Assembly: GCA_030761205.1 (NCBI GenBank)
Contig: JAULJL010000028.1
Location: forward strand, 12,444,001 to 12,508,000
Reading direction: 5' to 3'
DNA: 64,000 bases
From: Fremontodendron californicum
Lineage: Eukaryota; Streptophyta; Magnoliopsida; Malvales; Malvaceae
The notes under the pieces were generated by a model, which did not search any database, was not told the origin of the DNA, and was given only the letters and a program-made list of their open reading frames with translations. A program made the translations under genes and the position numbers. Below, piece after piece: positions 57,701 to 64,000 of the stretch (position 1 is its first letter; every line of letters begins with the position of its first letter).

Positions 57701-57720
57701 AAACCAGCATCCCGGATTGA
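44706..57720 (+). CDS. MYB-CC transcription factor, PHR1-like, 465 aa, seven coding exons
   Basis: Exons: 44706-45293, 45771-45987, 46075-46151, 46249-46288, 56491-56563, 56643-56712 and 57388-57720. All are GT/AG and join in frame. Residues about 244-300 form a GARP-type single MYB repeat: RIRWMPELHELF, LGGPES, ATPKNILNLMNVEGLNIYHV and SHLQKYR. Residues about 333-377 are the MYB-CC coiled coil with the signature LHEQL (350-354) followed by VQRELQLQIEHQGQLLRKL. The Ser/Gln-rich N-terminal 240 residues include a PHR1-like NFMAFPQ segment. Such factors bind P1BS (GNATATNC) sites as dimers and control phosphate-starvation genes in the nucleus; P-response itself is inferred. The frame is open back to an acceptor at 44659, so an upstream leader exon exists and the true start could lie further out. 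Intron 4 is 10.2 kb. W-M-P replaces the usual W-T-P at the start of the MYB repeat. Confidence 0.9.
45528..45680 (+). mobile_element. Diverged MITE of the TATGTTACT family in intron 1 of MYB-CC gene
   Basis: It shares CGGGTATGTGTCCGACATGG and ATGTGTCGGACAT with the other family members. Ends are degraded and no target duplication was found. Confidence 0.55.
46507..47980. mobile_element. Non-autonomous CACTA element, TSD TAA
   Basis: The termini CACTACACGAGAAAGC and, inverted, CACTACAAGAGAACGAAT are flanked by TAA at 46504-46506 and 47981-47983. This is the 3-bp duplication expected for CACTA (En/Spm) elements. Subterminal regions are packed with variants of TTTCCGACGAAATTT in both orientations. 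These may be transposase-binding repeats. No transposase is encoded. A C-rich block sits at 47250-47520. Confidence 0.88.
47250..47520. repeat. Strand-asymmetric C-rich island inside the CACTA element
   Basis: About 270 bp of C-rich sequence has internal repeats of CCCCAGCCCCGCCTGCCCCA and CTCCCCACGCCCCA and few A or T, in a very AT-rich setting. The minus strand is G-rich with many GGGG runs, so it could fold into G-quadruplexes. Open frames here are composition effects. Confidence 0.85.
48283..48464 (-). mobile_element. MITE of the TATGTTACT family, perfect 10-bp TSD AGTCTCAAAC
   Basis: This 182-bp element has ends TATGTTGCTTCAACTC and GAGTTCGAGTAACATA (inverted TATGTTACTCGAACTC). It is flanked by AGTCTCAAAC at 48273-48282 and 48465-48474. 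It is the best-preserved copy and defines the family as Mutator-type by duplication length. Confidence 0.88.
48627..49563 (-). repeat. 3' LTR of copia element
   Basis: It is homologous over its full length to 54235-55170, sharing TATTTCACTACTGCATATAA, CGCAACTCGTCTCCCAGGAC and ACACTTCTCGGATTTAAATA. It differs mainly in the length of the TA microsatellite (48739-48770). Confidence 0.9.
50152..53991 (-). pseudogene. Decayed Ty1/copia gag-pol polyprotein
   Basis: It reads on the minus strand from a gag start near 53991 (MAEHSTSNASAP). Gag shows AMVDSK-type UBN2 sequence and SLEDLIIRLRIEEDNR (53227-53538). The zinc knuckle near 53160-53215 reads CFVCNKPGHRAKDF, with Phe where the last Cys is expected. 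Integrase pieces lie at 52309-52545 (CDLKSVQTRGGKKYFITFID) and 52039-52284. Reverse transcriptase lies at 51268-51522 and 50871-51185, with an intact YVDD. RNase H lies at 50152-50793 (RSTMESEFIALDKA, ending KGLPREQVY). Frameshifts and stops separate the domains, so no full polyprotein is possible. It is related to, but distinct from, the copia at 6218-9470. Confidence 0.88.
54235..55170 (-). repeat. 5' LTR of copia element
   Basis: It is the partner of 48627-49563. Its outer end at 55170 shows TGTTGG on the minus strand; its inner end reads TATTAG where the other LTR has TGTTAG. Confidence 0.9.
55440..55625 (+). mobile_element. Diverged MITE of the TATGTTACT family in intron 4
   Basis: It contains ACGGATATGTGTCCGACACA and ends CTCCGAGTAACATA, which matches the family terminus. 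The left end is not clear and no duplication was found. Confidence 0.6.
56021..56418. mobile_element. 398-bp hAT-type MITE, TSD TTGCTGAT/CTGCTGAT
   Basis: The ends are CAAGGTTAAAAAAATCGGAT and, inverted, CAGTGAATAAAAAATCGGAT. The interior has repeated CGGTTCAACC(A/G)AT(T/C)CAAC motifs. The flanks agree at seven of eight positions (56013-56020, 56419-56426). It ends 72 bp before exon 5 of the MYB-CC gene, close to the branch-point region. Confidence 0.75.
56920..57040. repeat. TA-rich microsatellite in intron 6 of MYB-CC gene
   Basis: Interrupted (TA)n runs are separated by AAAATTATATATACTAAAATTAT. The flanks (56770-56900 and 57100-57240) carry inverted similar sequence (GATCCGTTTCG / CGCTTGATTGTCATCCC type), hinting at a decayed foldback element. 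Confidence 0.55.
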
Positions 57721-58400
57721 ATAGGAATCAAATAATTGTTAGTTTTCATTATGTTAGAAATCTATGTGATGATTGAAAGCAGTTCATCTTTTGTTGAAGT
57801 TAGTGGCTGACTATGCTGCCTAATATTACAGTCAAGATTTTTTTTTGGTGATCTTTTGAGTTTTTGTGATCAAAATGATGATATTTAGTTGAGATTTCTT
57901 GTTCTTTTAAGACTTCTTTTGTGACTGTTCTTATTTTAAGGTGTTATTAGAGACAAATTGTACCTAGAGTAGTACTACGAGTTGGTATATATTTGGTAAT
58001 GACTTAAGAAACACTATTGTAAACATACTTTGAATGAAAATCTGTTTTAGTGAAGCTTTTTTCAGAAAATTTTCTCCATTTCATTGTGATTTATGTGTTC
58101 TTAATTAGGGTAACCTCAGATTGCCATTACTACCTCTTTACCTTCTTTGTGTAAGTTAAGTACTAATTGCAACAAGACCATGGTCCATGGGATTGATGAG
58201 TGTTAGCTCTGGCTGAAAATGAACCCACCCGCTGCTGCTGCTGCTAAATCTGTATTTGGAATCTGGGTATATATGAGAGAGATGATTCAATAAATGCCAA
58301 GCAGATGACTGTGTCATGGCTCGCCGAGAATCGCCCGCACACACCTGAGAACTACCTACGTCAGGCCAAGCAAGAGCGAAACCAAAAATATATATTGTTA
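57721..58400 (+). other. 3' UTR of MYB-CC gene and following unique sequence
   Basis: 57721-58060 is T-rich and is the probable 3' UTR. 58120-58380 is balanced in composition, with a (GCT)5 run at 58231-58245 and a 62-codon minus-strand frame. It looks like unique, gene-like DNA, but I cannot name it. Confidence 0.45.
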
Positions 58401-59394
58401 AGGAGAGTCGAAATATATATATATATATATTATTATGAAATAAACTTGTCGAAAAGTTAAATTATTCGTCTAATTCGATGTCTCGATCCGAAAGTTTTTT
58501 AAACTTTGGGCTCGACTCAGATTTATTTTTTAATTTTAATTATAAAATATCTTTAAAAATAAAATATAAAAAAATAATTTTTTAATATTAAAAAATGTTA
58601 TCAAAGGCCAGACGGACTAGACTGGGCTAGGCAAGTAAAATTTTTTGTTATCCGAGTTTGGTATGACTCGATCCGTAAACATTTTTATTATGAAAAAAAT
58701 TAGATTTAAATATTACGTATAATATTAAAATTACAAACAATATATAATTAAAAATCTTATAACAAAATAAAAAATTTCAATTTTCAAATATTATAAATCA
58801 TGTTGCATATGTAAAAAATTTAATAAGAATTGAAGTTTCGATGTCAAAGAAATTATAATGTAATTAAAATATGCATAGAAATATTTAATATTACAAAAGA
58901 AAAATATAAGATTACATACATTTAGAAAAAGTAAAATAAGTAATGTATAATTTGTATTAAATATTATAATAGTTTAACTTTTTTTTTTATAGAATGAAAA
59001 ATATTAACACAATAATTAACGTAAATGTTTCTATTTGAATAATTGAATAGGTAGAAAGAATTAAATTAATAATAATGAATGATGTATAAATTAAAAATAT
59101 TATCAAATTTATCATATCAAACTACAAATTTTACAAAAGACCAAATTGAAAATTTATCATATTTTTAAGTAAGGATAAAGTACTCCAAGAGTTTTAAAAA
59201 TTTGGGAGAGCCAAATGTAATTTTACATTTTTTTCATTTAAGGATAGAATACCTTCTAACAATCTTTGAAAAATATAGGGGTCAAATGTAATTTTACCTT
59301 TTTTACATGTAAGGATAAAATATCTTCCACCAACCTTTAAAAAATGTAGGGGTGGCCAAGGCCCTTGCCTGCCCCCTAGCTACGCCCCTAGGCC
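58401..59394. other. AT-rich intergenic DNA
   Basis: There is no gene. TE scraps are visible: GGGCTCGACTCAGATTTATT near 58508 and CCCCCTAGCTACGCCCCTA at 59372-59390, which are common in decayed plant elements. A pair of similar blocks (AAGGATA(G/A)A(A/G)TA(C/T)CTTC) stands at 59230 and 59312. Confidence 0.5.
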
Positions 59395-59622
59395 CATGAC
59401 GTCGGTTCGAGCCCCAACAAACACATTTGGACGCTCTAGAGTGGGGCTCCCACACAGGAAGGTTCCCGAAGGCCAGGACTTCTTCAAGTTTGTCTAGACA
59501 AAGTGCCCACTTCAGAAGCTTCCATACATCTCTAAGCACACGGAAAAGTCAGAAGGCTTTGGAACACACTGGAGCCTTCTAGGGTCCTGACCAGGCAATT
59601 TGGACGAAACTATCTCGAAGGC

Positions 59623-60058
59623 ACTGGACACAAACCCTGAGCACAAGGGTCTAGAATCCTACAGACCCGTCTGCCAGCCCCAATTTCTAAAACATGTAGG
59701 CCTCTAAAAATTATGTATGAGTTACACACTTGTCAATTCTTAACCACACATAGTAAAGGAATTATGCTATAAATAAGGTTACCCCACTCCTCATTTCTAT
59801 AGATTAGAGTCCACACCTAACTTACTCTACCTTCTATCTCACTGGATACAAACCCTGAGCACAAGGGTCTAGAATCCTACACACCCGTCTGCCAGCCCCA
59901 ATCTCTAAAACATGTAGGCCTCTAAAAATTATGTATGAGTCACACACTTGTCAATTCTTAACCACAGATAATAAAGGAATTATGCTATAAATAGGGTTAC
60001 CCCACTCCTCATTTGTATAGATTAGAGTCCACACCTAACTTACTCTACCTTCTATCTT
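59623..60058 (+). repeat. Tandem duplication, period 218 bp, includes TATA-like box
   Basis: Copies are 59623-59840 and 59841-60058. They share ACAAACCCTGAGCACAAGGG, AACATGTAGGCCTCTAAAAA, AAGGAATTATGCTATAAATA and AGATTAGAGTCCACACCTAA. They differ at roughly a dozen sites. Confidence 0.92.
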
Positions 60059-60320
60059 ATGCTCCAGTATCTTGTTAGTGCGAGTATCTTAGATTGTTTC
60101 ATTGTGCACGCTCATACTTTAAATGTGTTGGTAGATTGATTTGGGCATACTAAAATTAAAGCTCCGACTTAAAACCTACCTTACTTTACCTTCTATCTTA
60201 TGCTCCAGTATCTTGCTAATGTGAGTATCTTAGATTGTTCCATTGTACACGCTCATACTTTAAATGTTGGTAGGTTGACTTGAGCATACTAAATTTAAAG
60301 CTCCAGCTTAAAACCGCATG
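60040..60320 (+). repeat. Tandem duplication, period 141 bp
   Basis: Copies are 60040-60180 and 60181-60320. They share CCTTCTATCTTATGCTCCAG, GAGTATCTTAGATTGTT, CGCTCATACTTTAAATG and TTAAAGCTCC. It begins inside the last bases of the second 218-bp copy, so the two duplications overlap at the CTACCTTCTATCT block. Confidence 0.9.
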
Positions 60321-60420
60321 ATTGCTCAGTTTAATTTTCAAGCACAGTATAATTGCGAGCCTAAAATTAAAGTAGTGGGTGCAATACTCTTTGAGCATGT
60401 GGCCCAATCCAAATCTTTTA

Positions 60421-60889
60421 AATAAGTTTTAAAACGAAAGTTAAACATCGGTAATCAAGATTGATATAAACATTTGATATTATCAAATAACTAACTACGT
60501 ATAAAATAATTATAAAAAAAAATTCAAACCATTGAATTAATTTAAATCATTTATATAAAATAAAATAATTTTTTTTGAAAGAATAAAATACTTTTGTTAG
60601 TATTTTGTTCATTCAATTGACTGTTGGAGCAGTTATAAAAATGAAAATTCTTATATAATATAAAGTCAAGTTCCGACTAAGATAAAAACTGGTGAACTTG
60701 TAGTTTTAAATATTAAAAACTTAAAATATAATAACATTTTTAATTATATAATGGAAGGTCGATATAACATTTTTAAATGGAAGGTCCGTATAGGATAAAT
60801 TAGGTTTTGTCCCAAGAGGGAATGAACCAATCCATGATCCACATTTGCAAACCATCTTACATGATCAATCTGCTATCCTGGTTTAAGAA
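60421..60889. other. Intergenic AT-rich DNA
   Basis: I see nothing gene-like. The last 90 bp before the hAT element (from about 60800) are balanced in composition. Confidence 0.5.
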
Positions 60890-60897
60890 CCGTCCAT

Positions 60898-61982
60898 TAG
60901 AGGTGACAAAATAAAATTAAAATTGAAAACTTAGCTCAAAAAAACTCAAATACGAACTTGCTCAAATTCAATTTGACAAAAAAAATCAAAAACTCGAATT
61001 TGAGAAAACCTGAAACTGAAATGATTCGAGTCAATAATGACTTGAACTCGAAATGATCCGAACCCGAATTGACTCGAACCAAGACCGACCCGATCATAAA
61101 CCTATAATAACCCAAATTTAATGTTAAAAATCAGAATGATCGAATTGTAATTAAATAACTTTTTATAAAACAAAAACTTTAATTATCAATTTTATTATAA
61201 TTTTTTTTTTACGTTTTAATCAAAAATTAAAATTTAATATATATAAGATAAAATAATAATTTTATCTGATTATTACTATTTAATAATTATTATTTATAGA
61301 GTAAATTCTTAAAATAATAAAATATATTATATATATATCAATTAACTTTTAATCATGGTTTCTTTAAAAAATAGTTTTAAATTAATATTAAACCACTAGA
61401 ACAAATAATTGAACAATAAATAGTAATAGTATTTTTTTTTTTGTTGCATTGTCTTATGAACTTTAAACTTAAAATTTTTTCTTCAAATATAACCATTTGC
61501 CCATTTTGATTTAATTATTAGTGTGTACAATTATATTCATATGTATGCATAATATAAATCATAATATATTTACAATATAATAACATATATTTTTAATAAT
61601 AAAATATTTAACAAATTGATTTCATATAAAAAAAAATTTATATCTTTTTTTATACTAACAAATATTGATATTAACATACAAATATAATTAAAAAAATATC
61701 ATATTATACAAAAACTTACTTAAATTTTTTTTTTTTTTTTTTTTGAATTTAAATATTTAAATTATGTAAAAATGATTACTTATAACATAAAATAAAAAAA
61801 ATAACGTAAAACATACTTAAACCCGAACCCAAAATAACTCGAACTCAAAAGAGTCCAAACTCGAAATGATCCAAACACGAAAATACTCGAATCCGAAAAT
61901 AACCAAACTCGAAAAAACTTGAATCCGATATGATCCGAAACCCGAAATGATCAAATCTAAGCTTGCCCAATTGCCACCTCTA
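60898..61982. mobile_element. hAT-like non-autonomous element, 1.09 kb, TSD CCGTCCAT/CCGTCCAC
   Basis: The ends are TAGAGGTGACAAAATAAAAT and, inverted, TAGAGGTGGCAATTGGGC. The flanks agree at seven of eight positions (60890-60897, 61983-61990). Subterminal zones are full of AACTCGAA/GATCCGAA motifs (60980-61090 and 61815-61960). The middle is AT-rich and non-coding. It is a longer relative of the 98-bp element at 42113-42210. Confidence 0.82.
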
Positions 61983-62240
61983 CCGTCCACATGAACCATG
62001 CTCAAGGCCTCAACCTCAATACTTCTCGGGTAGGATTGAACAAAATATTTGAAGAAATGAACAAATACCGGCCCAAGTCTAACAACACTAAAAAGGGTGA
62101 AAATGATGAAAATCCTGGTTTCATTGATAACAAGAAAAGCAAACTAAAACCTTTTGATATGGTTCAATTATCTTTCTATGGAACATAATGTCTTACAATA
62201 ATCAGAACAAAATCATCTCACCAGAACGAAAGTGCTGAAA

Positions 62241-64000
62241 TCACCTTTTCCTCTTGCGTGACCCCTTCAGGGCGGCCTTAGTTTTAACCCACTCTTTCAA
62301 TGAAGCAGAGCTTCTCATAAATGAACAAGTTTCGCCTATGCTAGTATCTACACCAAAATATTTGTTAGGTTCTGAGTTGCATATATTCTCAACTGCTGGG
62401 AGGGAAGCATCCTTATTGCCCTCAACAGTTTGATCGCTGCTTTTTGGAATACTCTGAACAGACTCTCCCTCCTTTCTGACACCTACAGCTGTAGAACCAT
62501 CTACTTTAGATTCAGTCTTATACCGTTCCATTATATTGCTATAATTTTCGTCAGTGGAGTGCACCACATACTCACAGAAGGGCTTTGTAAGCTCTTGTAT
62601 CGTAGAAGTAGTGCCTGGCAAAATTTCTGAGATATTAAAAGAATTGCTCTTATCACTTACCAATTGCATCCACGAGGACTTGTGGAGCCATGAAGAACCT
62701 CTTCCTGAATTACTTGAAGCCGTGCTAGGTTGGTTTGGCTGAGCTTCTGCAAGCACATTCACTATTTCCGTTTCGCCTGACATGCCTTCCAAGTTCTTAG
62801 ATGTTGCCAACTTCTCATTCCTGCTACCAAGGGTGTTGTCCGCTTTGGGATCATCATAAAAGAGTTGTTTTTCCTTGGTAGTATCAACATTTTGCAGAAT
62901 ATTGGAGAGACTGAATGCACTATTGCCTCTATCTCCAACAAGTGCTCTCCATGAAGACTTTTGAGACCATGAACAACTAGTACTTGACTGTTTGAGACTA
63001 CAATCTTGTCCAGTGGTTTGAGCAACAAGGGGTCCACTTGATTGGGTTTGAAAATTTCCCTTTTCTGCAGGTACAGTGGAGACAACTTCATTTCCGTCCC
63101 TTTCTTCAGCAGAAAATACTTTCATCTTCTTTTTAGGAAGTAAAAGATCTTTTTCCTCTTCGCGCTCATTCTCAGTTGATCCATCTTCAGAAGTTTGTGT
63201 CTCACTGGATTTAAACTTCTAGGTGTCATGAGAGAAATATGAGGAAATTAGGACCTGATGATAGTACATAGATACATAATGCTAGTAGCATATAAGAAAA
63301 AAAAACAACAACTCTGCACCAACTGAATGAGAGGGTATACCTGTTTTGATGATACCTTACCATACTTCGTGCTTCCTGACAAAGCCGTTCCCTTGTTTGC
63401 CGTGGACACCACATTAATTATGAGGTTGTCTTCATCAGCTTCATTCTCCTCAAAAACTGCTTCACTCTCATCGAACTGTGAATTCCTTCTCTGTTGAGGT
63501 GAAACAGAAGCAACTTCATGTTTATCTTCTTTGTTAGGAAGTGGTTTCCTCTTCTTTATTGGATGCAAAGTATTCTTTTTCGGCACCTTGCCTGCACCCT
63601 GAATTGCTACATCCTTAGAAATTTTGTTTTCACCAAGTCTAGTTTTCTGTGTGTTGAATACAGCAAGAGCAAGAAATTAATTACAACGATAACAAACACT
63701 AATAGATCCTGAAAAACAAAGAGCTTTGCAGCAATTGAACATGAAATTGTACCTCAGTGGAGATTTTTCCCTGCTCCCTGCTCCCAGACATAGCTGTTCG
63801 ATTATTTGCATTCGAAACAACATTAATTATGAGGTCATCATCATCATCTTCTTCTTCTTCTTCTTCTTCTTCTTCTTCTTCTTCTTCTTCTTCTTCTTCT
63901 TCCTCCTCCTCATTAGACAGTGAATCCTCAACTGGTTTGATGAAACCGTCTTCCTTTGCTAGGGCAGCCCTGCTACTGTTGGAAACATTTCCCCTCTCAA
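62241..64000 (-). CDS. Acidic RRM-family-like protein (ROS3/NOL8-type), C-terminal exons, partial
   Basis: Three minus-strand exons are visible: >64000-63753, 63646-63341 and 63218-62241 (TGA at 62243-62241). Junctions are GT/AG and in phase 0. About 509 residues lie in the window; the N-terminus is outside. The first exon has an acidic Glu/Asp run encoded by a GAA/GAT repeat. Exons one and two each carry a version of LIINVVS.AN..TA.SGS, an internal duplication. The last exon has two related tryptophan blocks, KSSWRALVGDRGNSAFSLS and KSSWMQLVSDKSNSFNIS. It ends SLKEWVKTKAALKGSRKRKR, with a basic tail that could be a nuclear or nucleolar signal. This C-terminal pattern matches, from memory, plant RRM proteins annotated as ROS3 or NOL8-like. 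The RRM itself would lie right of the window, so RNA binding is inferred. Confidence 0.7.
63848..63912 (-). repeat. Coding trinucleotide repeat (GAA/GAG on the sense strand)
   Basis: There are about 20 consecutive CTT/CCT/CAT triplets on the plus strand. It reads in frame as a poly-Glu run ending in Asp residues in the gene at 62241-64000. Length changes here would stay in frame. Confidence 0.9.

Larger units (their letters stand above)
59395..60420 (+). mobile_element. LTR-like segment with internal tandem duplications
   Basis: The sequence is GC-richer than its flanks. It has a TATA-like box (GCTATAAATAAGGTTACCCC) followed by a leader-like region, repeated 218 bp apart. This looks like an LTR promoter/R segment. 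No polyprotein or clear LTR ends were found, so it is called a solo or truncated LTR with low to moderate confidence. Confidence 0.45.

Noticed and set aside
63726..63923. Poly-Phe plus-strand frame
   Set aside because: It is the antisense of the Glu-coding repeat in the minus-strand gene.

Overview
This is a gene-poor, AT-rich stretch of a plant nuclear genome, most likely a eudicot. The evidence is spliced genes with GT/AG introns, Ty3/gypsy and Ty1/copia LTR retrotransposons, miniature inverted-repeat elements (MITEs) of the hAT, Mutator and CACTA types, and long AT-rich spacers. Most of the sequence is transposable-element derived. Three host protein genes could be reconstructed exon by exon.

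Layout. (1) 1-6217: 3' part of a Ty3/gypsy element on the plus strand, made of the integrase C-terminus, a 2-kb non-coding region with a tandem array, a polypurine tract and a 3.9-kb LTR. It sits directly against (2) 6218-10642, a decayed copia element on the minus strand. (3) 10643-12642: AT-rich DNA with a foldback repeat. (4) 12643-17286: a 4.6-kb solo LTR with a perfect 5-bp target duplication. (5) 17287-18671: a duplicated upstream region, then (6) an AHSA1-domain (Hsp90 co-chaperone type) gene at 18672-37357. Its fifth intron is about 17.5 kb and holds a complete but pol-less gypsy/Athila-like element (19876-26743), a Mutator-type MITE, an inverted pair of LTR fragments (about 27515-31830), a broken tandem repeat, a larger Mutator-like element and AT-rich filler. 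(7) 37358-44659: intergenic, with a 112-bp tandem duplication, an hAT-like element carrying unexplained sequence, an LTR-like relic and several MITEs. (8) 44706-57720: a MYB-CC (PHR1-like) transcription factor gene. Its 10.2-kb fourth intron contains a CACTA element nested in a Mutator-type MITE and a complete antisense copia element with target duplication GATTA. (9) 57721-62240: intergenic, with an LTR-like segment containing two successive tandem duplications (218 bp and 141 bp) and an hAT-like element. (10) 62241 to the window end, minus strand: the C-terminal exons of an acidic protein resembling plant RRM proteins of the ROS3/NOL8 type.

The three genes do not form a pathway that the sequence shows; they are ordinary neighbours. 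From memory, the Arabidopsis AHSA1-like and ROS3 genes are also close together on chromosome 5 (At5g58110 and At5g58130), which would fit conserved synteny, but this was not checked. I found no prokaryote-style system, CRISPR array or clear RNA gene. The most interesting features are structural: how two genes tolerate very large transposon-filled introns, a natural inverted repeat inside a transcribed intron, and one locus that preserves both the filled and the empty site of a MITE insertion.
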